DNA of 64,000 bases, taken from assembly GCA_017442225.1 (NCBI GenBank), contig JAFSAR010000023.1, positions 1 through 64,000 of the forward strand. Direction: 5' to 3'. The position numbers and the translations under genes were made by a program. The notes beneath the pieces are model-generated. The model searched no databases, was not told where the DNA came from, and worked only from the letters and a program-made list of their open reading frames with translations. Positions 50,195 to 59,394 of the stretch are shown one piece after another. Origin of the DNA: Clostridia bacterium (GTDB lineage Bacteria; Bacillota; Clostridia; Oscillospirales; Acutalibacteraceae). The stretch's first letter is position 1, and each line of letters begins with the position of its first letter.

Positions 50195-51201
50195 TGATAG
50201 AGCTTTTAAAACAACTTTGTAGTTTAGACGGCACTTCGGGTGACGAGGGCGCCGCACGTGATTTTGTAATTTCACAGATTAAAGACTATTGTGAATACAA
50301 GGTGGATAATTTAGGCAATATAATTGCTTTTAAAAAGGGTAAAAATGCGCCCGCTAAAAAAGTGCTTATAGACGCTCATCTTGATGAAGTTGGTCTTATT
50401 ATTACCCACATTGAAAACGACGGCTTTTTGCGTTTTAAAATCGTAGGCGGTATAGATACTGCGGCACTGCTTTGCCGCCGTGTAAAGATTAGCGGCAAAA
50501 TACCGGGCGTCATAGGCTGCAAGCCTGTGCATTTATGTGACGGTGACGAGCGCAAAAAGTTGCCCGATGCCGATAGCCTGTATATCGACATTGGTGTATC
50601 ATCTGCCGACGAGGCAAACACTTATGTCGCTGTAGGTGACTGCGCTGTTATGTGCAGTGACTTTACCGTAACGGGTGACAAAATTCTTACAAAGGCGCTT
50701 GATGACCGTGTGGGTTGCCTTGTGTTGATTGACCTTTTAAAGCAGGACGCCGAATATGATTTTTACGCAAGCTTCTCAGTGCAAGAGGAGGTTGGTCTTC
50801 GCGGCGCGGGCGTTGTAGCCTTTGCCGTAGAGCCCGACGCGGCCATAGTTATTGACGGCACTACTGCGGCTGATGTCGCAGGTGTAGCGGCGGCAAAACA
50901 GGTATGCCGTCAGGGCGAGGGTGCGGTAGTATCGTTTATGGATGGTGCTACAAGCTATGACCGCGAATATTATAATGCCGCATTAAACAGCGGAATAAAG
51001 GCGCAAAGCAAATGTGCCGTTGCAGGCGGAAACAATGCGGGCGCTATACATTTAAGCCGCGGTGGCGTGCGCACGTTGGCGCTGTCAGTCCCTTGCCGCT
51101 ATATTCACACGGCGGGATCTGTTTGCGATATGCGCGATATTATCACTGTACGTGACCTTGCAAAATATATGGTAGACCAAATTGCAGGCGGAAAGTTATG
51201 A
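50194..51201 (+). CDS. M42 family metallopeptidase, copy 2
   Basis: 335 residues. Zinc-site segments: DAHLDEVGL, KALDDRVGC, FSVQEEVGLRGA, VIDGTTAAD and CRYIHTAGSVCDM. The set is complete, so it should be active. Compared with copy 1 the DGTTAAD segment and the substrate loops differ, suggesting different residue specificity or hetero-oligomer formation. TAATG-type overlap with copy 1; the stop overlaps the next gene start. Confidence 0.9.
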   Translation: MIELLKQLCSLDGTSGDEGAARDFVISQIKDYCEYKVDNLGNIIAFKKGKNAPAKKVLIDAHLDEVGLIITHIENDGFLRFKIVGGIDTAALLCRRVKISGKIPGVIGCKPVHLCDGDERKKLPDADSLYIDIGVSSADEANTYVAVGDCAVMCSDFTVTGDKILTKALDDRVGCLVLIDLLKQDAEYDFYASFSVQEEVGLRGAGVVAFAVEPDAAIVIDGTTAADVAGVAAAKQVCRQGEGAVVSFMDGATSYDREYYNAALNSGIKAQSKCAVAGGNNAGAIHLSRGGVRTLALSVPCRYIHTAGSVCDMRDIITVRDLAKYMVDQIAGGKL

Positions 51202-51872
51202 TTTCATTAGGTTGTGAAACACCAAAAATCGCCCTGCCGCTTGCCGAGGTTGTTAAAATCAACTGTACCTATAACTCATATAAAGATGTTGCTATGTTCT
51301 GGACGCAGAATGAAAACAATGCAATAATCAGTATGCTTGACGGCAATATGACTATATATAATAACAGCGCGGATTTTGACGAGCTGCGGGAATTTATAAG
51401 ACTTATATCACCGCTGTCGGTGTTTTCTGACACGGAAACAATGGGGAGGCTATTCCAAAATAGTTTTCACCGCGTTTGCGTTATGAAAAGCGAACACCGT
51501 TTTGAGTGTGATTTGCATTCGGACAGTCTTAACAGCGGCGAGATTTATAAACTGCTTGACGTAGACGGTCTTGAATTGCCGCCTTACGAGCATTTTGCGG
51601 TGGATTTTTGTCACCGATTAAATCACGGGCATTTAAAATATTTCGCTTTAAATAATAAGTGTGCAGCAGTCGCTATATCCGACGGACAAGCGGTACTGCT
51701 AAACGGAATTGCCTCACACCAAAAAGGTATGGGGTCGGTGGCGCTTTGTGGCGTTCTGGCCGGGATTGATTTGCCCTGCCTTGCCGTTTGCGAAGAAAAT
51801 ATAACGCCCTTTTATTTAAAAAACAATTTCAGCCACGTTTATGACGCAGGCTATTGGAGGAAAACCACTTGA
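51198..51872 (+). CDS. GNAT-fold acetyltransferase-like protein
   Basis: 224 residues. The C-terminal half contains AVAISDGQAVLLNGIASHQK, GMGSVALCGVLAG and LAVCEENITPFYLKNNFSHV, which recall the acetyl-CoA loop and the final FYxxxGF element of GNAT proteins. The first half is not recognised. Its start overlaps the M42 stop and its stop overlaps the TTG of the next gene, so it is co-translated. Substrate unknown. Confidence 0.6.
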   Translation: MISLGCETPKIALPLAEVVKINCTYNSYKDVAMFWTQNENNAIISMLDGNMTIYNNSADFDELREFIRLISPLSVFSDTETMGRLFQNSFHRVCVMKSEHRFECDLHSDSLNSGEIYKLLDVDGLELPPYEHFAVDFCHRLNHGHLKYFALNNKCAAVAISDGQAVLLNGIASHQKGMGSVALCGVLAGIDLPCLAVCEENITPFYLKNNFSHVYDAGYWRKTT

Positions 51873-53149
51873 ATTATTTTAAATTCAACGAAACTTTAGA
51901 AAAATACAGCGCTCTCGCCGAAAATAAAGCCACAGATAGCTTTAAAACGATAGACAGCACAACCGAATACAATCAGACAAAGGTGTTAAACGCTTTTATT
52001 AAAAATCGTGTCAGCGAAATGCACCTTGGCACTTCTACAGGCTACGGCTACGGCGACGTAGGTCGCGATACGCTTGACCGTGTTTTTGCTGACTGTATGG
52101 GCGCCGAGGACGCAATAGTGCGCCACAGCTTTGCGTCGGGCACGCACACTTTGACGGTAGCGCTTTTTGGTATTTTGCGACCTGGTGATAAGGTGTTAGT
52201 GCTTACGGGCAGACCGTACGATACAATTATAGGTGTGTTTGGCTTTGAGGGACACGTAAGCGGCTCACTTGCCGATTTTGGTGTCGAGTATCATCAGGTA
52301 GATTTACTTACCGACGGTACACCTGACCTTAACGCTATACGCGCTGAGCTTTCGTGGGGTAATTATAAAATGGCTTACATACAGCGCTCGCGAGGTTATA
52401 GCCTGAGACCCAGCCTTACTATTGAAAAAATTGAAGAACTGTGCCAAGCGGTTCGCGAGGCGTCCCCCGAAACCGTAATTATGGTCGATAACTGCTACGG
52501 CGAATTTGTAGAAACGCGCGAGCCCACAGAGGTTGGCGCCGATATAATAGCAGGCTCTCTTATCAAAAACGCAGGTGGCGGTATTGCACCCACGGGCGGA
52601 TATATTGCGGGCAAGGCGGAATATGTCGAAATGTGTGCAGGCCGTATGACAGCCCCCGGTGTTGGCCGTGAGGTCGGCGCATCCCTTGGTCACAATCGCG
52701 AGCTTTATATGGGGCTTTTTGCGGCTCCTCACGTGACGGGCGAAGCGCTTAAAACCGCCGTGTTTGCATCTGCTCTTTTGGAGTCGTTAGGTTACAGGGT
52801 AAGTCCTACATACGACGAAAAACGTGGAGATATTATCCAAAGTGTGATTTTAAATACCCCTGAAGCGCTTATCGCTTTTTGTCGCGGTATGCAATCGGGC
52901 GCACCCGTCGACTCGTTCGTTCGTCCTGAGCCGTCGGATATGCCGGGATATGATGATCAGGTTATTATGGCGGCAGGCGCGTTTACGCTCGGCTCGTCAA
53001 TTGAGCTTTCAGCCGATGCACCGCTAAGAGCCCCATATGCCGCTTGGATGCAGGGCGGACTGAACTATCACAGCGCAAAAACAGGCGTATTGCTTGCCGT
53101 TCAGAGTATGATTGATGACGGCGCGTTAAAAATAAAGGATATAAAATAA
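51869..53149 (+). CDS. Methionine gamma-lyase family / aluminium-resistance family PLP protein
   Basis: About 426 residues. GYGYGDVGRDTLDRVFA, IVRHSFASGTHTL and IMVDNCYGEFVE are typical of this family, and the PLP lysine is in AGSLIKNAGGG, followed by PTGGYIAGK. These proteins belong to the Cys/Met PLP-dependent fold; the name aluminium resistance comes from an early plant-soil isolate and the physiological reaction is uncertain. TTG at 51869 lies 8 nt after GGAGG. It may remove sulfur amino acids or act on a modified amino acid. Confidence 0.85.
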   Translation: MNYFKFNETLEKYSALAENKATDSFKTIDSTTEYNQTKVLNAFIKNRVSEMHLGTSTGYGYGDVGRDTLDRVFADCMGAEDAIVRHSFASGTHTLTVALFGILRPGDKVLVLTGRPYDTIIGVFGFEGHVSGSLADFGVEYHQVDLLTDGTPDLNAIRAELSWGNYKMAYIQRSRGYSLRPSLTIEKIEELCQAVREASPETVIMVDNCYGEFVETREPTEVGADIIAGSLIKNAGGGIAPTGGYIAGKAEYVEMCAGRMTAPGVGREVGASLGHNRELYMGLFAAPHVTGEALKTAVFASALLESLGYRVSPTYDEKRGDIIQSVILNTPEALIAFCRGMQSGAPVDSFVRPEPSDMPGYDDQVIMAAGAFTLGSSIELSADAPLRAPYAAWMQGGLNYHSAKTGVLLAVQSMIDDGALKIKDIK

Positions 53150-53164
53150 AAAGGATTGAAATTA

Positions 53165-53833
53165 GTGAAAAAAATATTTGACGGCAAAATCTATGAGGTT
53201 TTACCCAAGTCTGACGGAATAATTTTTCCTTATCAAAAGGCGGTTGTGGACGAGGGCGATATAGTATGGTACAAGATGTTATCGCTTGAAAACTCTTTAC
53301 TTACCGACGTCAGCGAAACTATTTATATGAATATGAAATTCGGCAGCAACTATAACGTTGCCGTAAACGTGTGTAAAAACTTCGTTTCCGAAAAAGCGCT
53401 CATATTGCCCGACGGTAGAACGCTTTTGTGCAGTGATAACGGTCAGGTTTTTATAATTGATACCGACGGTATGATAAATATTTCGGGCGAAATAAAGTAT
53501 CGCGATTCGGCGCCCTCGGCTATCGCATACTATAAAAACAGTATCTGGGCAAGTTTTGCTGAAAGCAACGTTTTAATCCGTTTTAATATAAACACTATGC
53601 GCGCCGAGCTTCGTATAGGCGGCAAAACGTCACCTTTCGCCACGCCCGAGGATATTTTTGTTGACACAGAATGGGCTTACGTGTGTAACAGTGGCTCAAA
53701 TAGAATAATAAAAGTAAACCTCGAAAGCTATTCAGTAGAGGATTATTACAATTTTGAAGAGCCTGTATACAGATACGTAAAATCAGGTAATTTTGAATTC
53801 GTTTTATTAGAATCAGGACTTTACGTGATTTAA
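53165..53833 (+). CDS. Beta-propeller-like protein of unknown function
   Basis: 222 residues. Repeating beta-strand blocks ILPDGRTLLCSDNGQVFIID, SIWASFAESNVLIRFNI and DTEWAYVCNSGSNRIIKVNL resemble NHL or TolB-like blades, with too few repeats for a closed propeller. No signal peptide. GTG at 53165 is preferred because AAAAGG precedes it; TTG at 53156 would be too close. The TAA stop is part of the left end of the repeat at 53830-53991, so the natural C-terminus may have been trimmed. Confidence 0.6.
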   Translation: MKKIFDGKIYEVLPKSDGIIFPYQKAVVDEGDIVWYKMLSLENSLLTDVSETIYMNMKFGSNYNVAVNVCKNFVSEKALILPDGRTLLCSDNGQVFIIDTDGMINISGEIKYRDSAPSAIAYYKNSIWASFAESNVLIRFNINTMRAELRIGGKTSPFATPEDIFVDTEWAYVCNSGSNRIIKVNLESYSVEDYYNFEEPVYRYVKSGNFEFVLLESGLYVI

Positions 53834-53991
53834 TGCGTGGAGAGTCGAACCCACCGCGGTTTCTCTCGGCGCCTTTTACCGTCTTTCTTGCGCTCGTTTT
53901 TGTAATACTGACGTATTACAAGTAATGATACAAGAAAAAACTAAAAAATTTATTTTGTCAGGCGTGGGGTGTTCAACTCTCCACGCATTAA
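53830..53991. mobile_element. Complete MITE-like element with 21-bp terminal inverted repeats
   Basis: The left end TTAATGCGTGGAGAGTCGAAC (one base short of 22; 53830-53850) and right end GTTCAACTCTCCACGCATTA A (53971-53991) match at 20 of 21 positions. The body of 120 nt has no ORF. A TAATACTGACGTATTA palindrome lies inside. GTTCRACTCTCC in the ends resembles a tRNA T-arm. It lies between two plus-strand genes; its left end supplies the stop codon of the upstream one and its right end touches the ribosome binding site of the next. Confidence 0.65.
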
Positions 53992-54003
53992 GGAGTGTTA
54001 ATA

Positions 54004-54246
54004 ATGCTTGAGAAAACTATTATTCTGAAGGATTTTGAAGCCGTTAAGAAATTTGTAGATATAGCGAATGAAAAACCGTACGATATTGAACTGCTTTCGG
54101 GCAAATACGTTGTAAATGCAAAATCTATAATGGGTGTGTTTAGTCTTGACCTGACAAAGCCTATCGTTATGGTGGCGCACACCGATTCCCATGCAGAGCT
54201 GCTTCGCTCTATAGCGCAGTTTGAATACGTTCAAGTCAAGAAATAG
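54004..54246 (+). CDS. HPr-like protein without the phosphorylated histidine
   Basis: 80 residues. The layout fits the HPr fold: KDFEAVKKFVDIANEKPYDI replaces the usual helix, and NAKSIMGVFSLDLTKPI matches the regulatory Ser46 block (KSIMGVxxL). The active-site HARPA/HxxP His15 motif is absent, so it cannot carry phosphate from enzyme I. It could be a Crh-like regulator or a structural derivative. AAGGAG lies upstream, next to the right end of the repeat element. Confidence 0.7.
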   Translation: MLEKTIILKDFEAVKKFVDIANEKPYDIELLSGKYVVNAKSIMGVFSLDLTKPIVMVAHTDSHAELLRSIAQFEYVQVKK

Positions 54247-54254
54247 GAAATAAT

Positions 54255-56639
54255 ATGACAGAACAGTTTTTAAAGTTGCGCCGAAAACTTATTGAAAAAG
54301 ATTTCGGCTATATGAATGACCGTCAGTTTGAGGCGGTAACCACCACGCAAGGCGCACTGCTGGTGCTTGCGGGCGCAGGTAGCGGCAAAACTACCGTGCT
54401 TGTAAACCGTATTGCCAATCTTGTAAAATACGGCGATGCGTATAACAGCGATTTTGCGCCTTACTATACGCCCGAGGATATAATTGCGGCTGGGGATTAC
54501 ATAGACGGAAAAACCGATGAACTGCCCCGCGGCATTTTCTCGGTAAATGCGCCGCGCCCGTGGGAGATACTTGCCATAACCTTTACAAACAAGGCGGCAA
54601 ACGAGCTTAAAGAGCGTATCAACGCAAAACTCGGCGAGGGTGGCGAGAGTCTTTGGGCGGGTACTTTCCACAGTATCTGCGGCAAAATTCTGCGAATGAA
54701 CGCAGAACGTATTGGCTTTACCTCGCACTTTACCGTTTACGATACCGACGACCAGAAACGTCTTATCAAAAATATAATGAAAGACAACGGTATTGACGAA
54801 AAAATGTTGCCCGTGCGCTCAGTTATAGCGGCAATTTCTTCGGCAAAGGATTCGTTGATTTCTCCCGCCGAATACAAAGAGACCACAGGTCACGACTACC
54901 GTCAGCAAACCATAGCGAAAATATACGAGGCATATCAGAAACGACTTGCCTGTGCCGATGCTATGGACTTTGACGATATGATAAACTACACCGTAAAGCT
55001 GTTTTCTGAAAACCCCGACATATTAGACCATTACGGCAATAAATTCAAATACATAATGATAGACGAATATCAGGATACTAACCACGCGCAGTATGAATTG
55101 GTACGCCTTTTGGCGTCGGTTCACGGTAATATCTGTGTTGTGGGTGATGACGACCAGAGTATCTACCGTTTCCGCGGCGCTACCATTGAAAATATACTTA
55201 ACTTTGAAGACGATTACGAAAATGCCCGTGTTATACGTCTCGAACAAAACTATCGCTCGGTTGGGAATATACTTAATGCCGCAAATGCTGTAATTGCAAA
55301 CAACCGCGGCAGAAAGGGCAAGAACTTATGGACAGACAAGGGCGATGGCGAGCTTATAAACATTTACACCGCCGCAGATGAGCGCGACGAGGCGCGATAC
55401 GTTGCAGACCGCGTACTCGAAAGCGTACGCTCAGGCGCGCGATTTTCTGACCACGCGGTGCTTTACCGAATGAATGCGCAGTCGGCGTCTATAGAAAATG
55501 TTTTTGCGCGAAGTGGTATATCCTATCGCGTAATAGGTGGTATGCGTTTCTATGAGCGAAAAGAAATCCGCGACGTTTTAGCATATCTTAACCTTATAAA
55601 CAACAATAACGACGACATTCGTCTTCGCCGCATTATAAACGAGCCAAAGCGCGGTATTGGTGATACGACTCTTAATCATGCGACGGATATCGCGTCGCAG
55701 CTGGGGCTCAGTTTGTTTGAGGTTCTTGATACTGCGGACCAGTTTGCGCCGCTTAGCCGCGCGGCAAATAAGCTTAAAGACTTTTGCAATATGATTAAAT
55801 CGTTGTCTGATGTCGCCTCCGAACTGCCTATAAGCGACTTGCTCACAACACTTTTAGATAAAAGTGGCTACCGCGTAAGCCTTATGACCGATACTGACCC
55901 CAAAAATGCCGAGCGGCTTGCAAACGTTGACGAGCTTGTAAACAACGTAAAACAGTACGAACTTGAAAACGACGAGCCGACGCTGTCCGCTTTCCTTGAA
56001 GAAATTGCGCTCGTAAGCGATATAGACGCTATGAACGAAAGCGAAGACAAGGTAACCCTTATGACAATTCACTCGGCAAAGGGTCTTGAATTTGAAAAGG
56101 TGTTCCTTATCGGTCTTGAAGAGGGGATTTTCCCGGGTAATCAGTCGATATACGGCGGTGAGAGTGAAATCGAGGAAGAACGCCGCCTTATGTACGTTGC
56201 AATTACTCGCGCCAAGCGTCAGCTTACCGTAAGCAACGCTGTAACGCGAATGGTTTTCGGCTCTACAAACCGCAATATGCCGTCCCGCTTCTTAAAAGAA
56301 ATACCTGACGAATACTGCAATACGAAAGCCACAGCGCCTTCGATGTCATACAGCCGTTCCTACGGCTTTGAAGACAACTTTTACACACCACGCGCTACGC
56401 GTCATACGCAGTACGCAAAACCGATCACCTCATTTGGTGGCTATTCTGCCGCTAAAAAGACTGTGGACGCGAGTACCTGTCAGTACTCAGTCGGTCAGCG
56501 CGTAGAGCACAAAACCTTTGGCGAGGGACTTATTCTTTCAAGCTCTCCGATGGGAAATGATACTCTGCTTGAAATTGCGTTTGACACCGTGGGCACCAAA
56601 AAACTTATGGCTGCCTACGCAAAATTAAAAGTTCTGTAA
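54255..56639 (+). CDS. pcrA: ATP-dependent DNA helicase, PcrA/UvrD family
   Basis: 794 residues. Superfamily 1A motifs: AGAGSGKTT (Walker A), EILAITFTNKAANELKERI (Ia), IMIDEYQDTNHAQY (Walker B), GDDDQSIYRFRGA (III), LEQNYRS (IV), VTLMTIHSAKGLEFEKVFL (V) and YVAITRAKR (VI). A PcrA-type C-terminal region (GQRVEHKTFGEGLI) is present. It unwinds DNA 3' to 5' in repair and replication of small replicons. An acidic insert around residues 70-95 after the Q-motif is unusual in length. Starts 8 nt after the HPr-like gene. Confidence 0.95.
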   Translation: MTEQFLKLRRKLIEKDFGYMNDRQFEAVTTTQGALLVLAGAGSGKTTVLVNRIANLVKYGDAYNSDFAPYYTPEDIIAAGDYIDGKTDELPRGIFSVNAPRPWEILAITFTNKAANELKERINAKLGEGGESLWAGTFHSICGKILRMNAERIGFTSHFTVYDTDDQKRLIKNIMKDNGIDEKMLPVRSVIAAISSAKDSLISPAEYKETTGHDYRQQTIAKIYEAYQKRLACADAMDFDDMINYTVKLFSENPDILDHYGNKFKYIMIDEYQDTNHAQYELVRLLASVHGNICVVGDDDQSIYRFRGATIENILNFEDDYENARVIRLEQNYRSVGNILNAANAVIANNRGRKGKNLWTDKGDGELINIYTAADERDEARYVADRVLESVRSGARFSDHAVLYRMNAQSASIENVFARSGISYRVIGGMRFYERKEIRDVLAYLNLINNNNDDIRLRRIINEPKRGIGDTTLNHATDIASQLGLSLFEVLDTADQFAPLSRAANKLKDFCNMIKSLSDVASELPISDLLTTLLDKSGYRVSLMTDTDPKNAERLANVDELVNNVKQYELENDEPTLSAFLEEIALVSDIDAMNESEDKVTLMTIHSAKGLEFEKVFLIGLEEGIFPGNQSIYGGESEIEEERRLMYVAITRAKRQLTVSNAVTRMVFGSTNRNMPSRFLKEIPDEYCNTKATAPSMSYSRSYGFEDNFYTPRATRHTQYAKPITSFGGYSAAKKTVDASTCQYSVGQRVEHKTFGEGLILSSSPMGNDTLLEIAFDTVGTKKLMAAYAKLKVL

Positions 56640-56697
56640 TATTTTTGCATTATAATTTTGATAATATAAAAAAGACTTAAAGGGAAGTGTTGTTTAT

Positions 56698-57504
56698 ATG
56701 TTAGCGCCAAGTCCTGTTGTAAAAGTGACCGCCAAGGACGCTTTGCGTAAAAATTTTTTAATATCAGTAGCCGTAAGCTGTGTTTTGATCTTCGCGTTTT
56801 TTATCGCTGTTTTTATAAGCTCGATAGTATCGATTTTTGCGGGCGATATTGGCTATATTATATCTTTGGCATTGCTGTTGCTTTTTGTTATAAGTCCGTT
56901 GGCGCTGGGAGTTTTGTATTATTTCAGGCGCTTGCTCTGGAATCAAGACGACAGCGCGCTGATAATCTTTAAATACTTTGCGAATACGGCGGAATATAAA
57001 CACGCATTGCAATTTTCTTTTTTGATTGGCATAAGACTCGCTTTATCTGCGGCGATTTTGTACCTTCCCTGTATAATTGTATGGCTGCTTTCAAACGAAC
57101 AGATTTATTCTTTTTTGGGCGTTTCGTTGCCGATTTGGACGTCGAATTTGTGGGCGCTTAATTCTTTTCTTGCCTTTGTCGCATCGCTCGCGCTTGTGTT
57201 TGTTATGCTCAAATTCTATCTTGCGCCCTTTATTTTTGTAAGCAACGACAGCCTTGACCCTGCTGAAGCTGTCAATATGTCCACCATCATCTCAAAGCGC
57301 ACGGGCGCTGACTTTTTCGGTCTGGTGCTCAGCTTTGCAGGCTGGATACTGCTGTCGCTTTTTGTGGCGCCGCTTATATTCACGTTGCCTTATTTTATAG
57401 CGTCGTACGGCGTGCATTGCCGATTTGCAATAACTGCGTACAACCGTGACGTAGATCGATTTAACGCGAGTGTTACGCCAAGTTTCAGCACAGACGAAAT
57501 CTAA
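56698..57504 (+). CDS. Multi-pass membrane protein, DUF975-like
   Basis: 268 residues with five or six membrane segments. It begins VKVTAKDALRKNFLISVAVS, and later PIWTSNLWALNSFLAFVASL and LKFYLAPFIFVSNDSLDPAE AVNMS, which match DUF975-type proteins in order. Function unknown; such proteins cluster with secretion or envelope genes. It is followed 16 nt on by a DUF5412-like gene. Confidence 0.6.
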   Translation: MLAPSPVVKVTAKDALRKNFLISVAVSCVLIFAFFIAVFISSIVSIFAGDIGYIISLALLLLFVISPLALGVLYYFRRLLWNQDDSALIIFKYFANTAEYKHALQFSFLIGIRLALSAAILYLPCIIVWLLSNEQIYSFLGVSLPIWTSNLWALNSFLAFVASLALVFVMLKFYLAPFIFVSNDSLDPAEAVNMSTIISKRTGADFFGLVLSFAGWILLSLFVAPLIFTLPYFIASYGVHCRFAITAYNRDVDRFNASVTPSFSTDEI

Positions 57505-57520
57505 AACAACGGGTGTTTTT

Positions 57521-57934
57521 ATGAAAAACGTAGGATTTAAAATTTTATACGTGGTTACTGCCCTTATTATTGCCGTCGACATAGGCTTTGCGGTAAAGGG
57601 TAGCCTTTTTACCGATATTGCCGATCTGCCGACAGGCACGCTAAGGACCGCAAGCGTTTCTCCATCAGGGGAAAAGACAATGAATATTTACGTTGTAGAA
57701 AATAACCTCGGCGTTGCGGTGCGCGGAGAAATTGAACAGAATAATACAAAGCATAATATTTTCTGGCAAACGGGCATCGACGAGGTAGAGGCTGTATGGC
57801 TTAACGAGGATACCGTTGTTATCAACGAAATTCCCCTTAATTCCGACGATACGTTTGGCTACGACTGCCGTCGTGGTTATTCGCTGTTTGACGAAGGCTC
57901 GCTTGAACAGAATTTTACAAATTTTAACGACTGA
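57521..57934 (+). CDS. DUF5412-like exported protein
   Basis: 137 residues. One N-terminal hydrophobic segment (FKILYVVTALIIAVDIGFAV) is followed by LRTASVSPSGEKTMNIYVVE NNLGVAVRGEI, the DUF5412 block, and VWLNEDTVVINEIPLN. Secreted or membrane-tethered, function unknown. It starts after the DUF975-like stop and ends one base before rlmD. Confidence 0.7.
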   Translation: MKNVGFKILYVVTALIIAVDIGFAVKGSLFTDIADLPTGTLRTASVSPSGEKTMNIYVVENNLGVAVRGEIEQNNTKHNIFWQTGIDEVEAVWLNEDTVVINEIPLNSDDTFGYDCRRGYSLFDEGSLEQNFTNFND

Positions 57935-57935
57935 T

Positions 57936-59285
57936 ATGAAGAAAAACGATATAATAGAGCTTGAAATTACCGATATATCCAGCGAGGGCAGCGGCATAGG
58001 CAAATACGAGGGACAGGCTGTTTTTGTGCCTCTTACCGCTGTGGGTGATCGCATTCTCGCCCGCGTTTTAAAGGTAAAAAAGAATTACGCGTTTGCAAAA
58101 TGCGAAAAAATAATATCCCCGTCAGAGCACCGCATAGATACCGATTGCGGTGTTTTTGCGCGTTGCGGCGGCTGTGTTTTTCGCCATATAAAATATAAAA
58201 ATGAAGCCGAGCTCAAGCAAAACCGCGTAAAGCAAACTATGCAAAGAATAGGTAAGGTGACTCTTGACCCACAGCCTATAATATCAGCCGAAAATCCCGA
58301 CCGCTATCGCAACAAGGCGTTGTATCCGATAGCAACAGGCGGCGAGCTTGGCTTTTATTCACACCATTCGCACAGAAGTATTCCGTGCGGCGACTGCCTT
58401 TTGCACCCCGAGGTCTTTTATAAGGCGGGTAATATATTTACCGCTTTTGTGAAAAAATATGATATTTCGGTTTATAACGAGGAAACGCACAGCGGCTTGC
58501 TTCGTCATTTTTATATGCGATACGGTGCGCAAACGGGAGAAATAATGGTTGGTATCGTTATAAACGGCAATTTGTTGCCGAAGCATGCCGAGCTTGTAGA
58601 GGATTTAAAAACCACTTTAGGTGAAAATCTAAAAAGCGTAATTCTGAACATTAACACCAAAAACACCAATGTGGTTTTAGGAGATAAAAATATTTTACTT
58701 TACGGCAGAGAGTACATATACGATATTCTTTGCGGCGTAAAGGTGCGGATTTCTCCTCGCTCTTTTTATCAGGTAAATCACGATATGGCAGAGCGCCTTT
58801 ATAAAAAGGCGGCAGAGTACGCCAAGCCGCAGGGCAAAAATATATTGGACCTTTACTGCGGCGCGGGAACAATAGGTCTTTCGATGGCTCGCGCGGCTAA
58901 AAGTATAATCGGCGTCGAGATTGTTGACGCCGCCGTGCACGATGCCGAAACAAACGCGCGCGAAAACGGAGTAGAAAACGCGCGATTTATATGCGGCGAC
59001 GCAGCAAAAGCGGCAGAACAGCTAAAACAAGAAAATATTTCGGCAGACGTGGTAATCCTCGACCCGCCCAGAAAGGGGTGTGAGGAAAGCTTGCTTCACA
59101 CCGTGGCAAACGATTTCGCGCCCGAAAGAATTGTTTACGTGTCCTGTGATGTAGCAACCTTAGCCCGCGACACCGCAATTTTGGAAAGTCTCGGTTACAA
59201 GTTGCAGGAATACACACCCTGTGACCTTTTCCCAAGGACACAGCATTGTGAATGTGTTTCATATTTTGTACAAAGCACAAAATAA
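57936..59285 (+). CDS. rlmD: 23S rRNA (uracil-C5)-methyltransferase, RlmD/RumA family
   Basis: 449 residues. An N-terminal TRAM domain (LEITDISSEGSGIGKYEGQAVF) is followed by a cysteine set (DCGVFARCGGC) for the 4Fe-4S cluster. SAM motifs LDLYCGAGTIGLSMA, VVILDPPRKGCEE and catalytic VSCDVATLARD are present. It makes m5U in 23S rRNA. ATG at 57936 is chosen one base after the previous stop; the long upstream extension overlapping that gene lacks homology. Confidence 0.93.
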   Translation: MKKNDIIELEITDISSEGSGIGKYEGQAVFVPLTAVGDRILARVLKVKKNYAFAKCEKIISPSEHRIDTDCGVFARCGGCVFRHIKYKNEAELKQNRVKQTMQRIGKVTLDPQPIISAENPDRYRNKALYPIATGGELGFYSHHSHRSIPCGDCLLHPEVFYKAGNIFTAFVKKYDISVYNEETHSGLLRHFYMRYGAQTGEIMVGIVINGNLLPKHAELVEDLKTTLGENLKSVILNINTKNTNVVLGDKNILLYGREYIYDILCGVKVRISPRSFYQVNHDMAERLYKKAAEYAKPQGKNILDLYCGAGTIGLSMARAAKSIIGVEIVDAAVHDAETNARENGVENARFICGDAAKAAEQLKQENISADVVILDPPRKGCEESLLHTVANDFAPERIVYVSCDVATLARDTAILESLGYKLQEYTPCDLFPRTQHCECVSYFVQSTK

Positions 59286-59301
59286 CTAAGCTTGCTTATA
59301 A

Positions 59302-59345
59302 CGAGTGATATTACGCATGGGCTTTACCTGTGCGTAGTTTTTTAT
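59302..59345 (+). terminator. Terminator of the pcrA-rlmD group
   Basis: TTACGCATGGG-CTTTA-CCTGTGCGTAG followed by TTTTTTA. Confidence 0.8.
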
Positions 59346-59394
59346 TATATTTTCATTTTTCTTTACATACCTATATCTATAGGGGGTAAAAATT

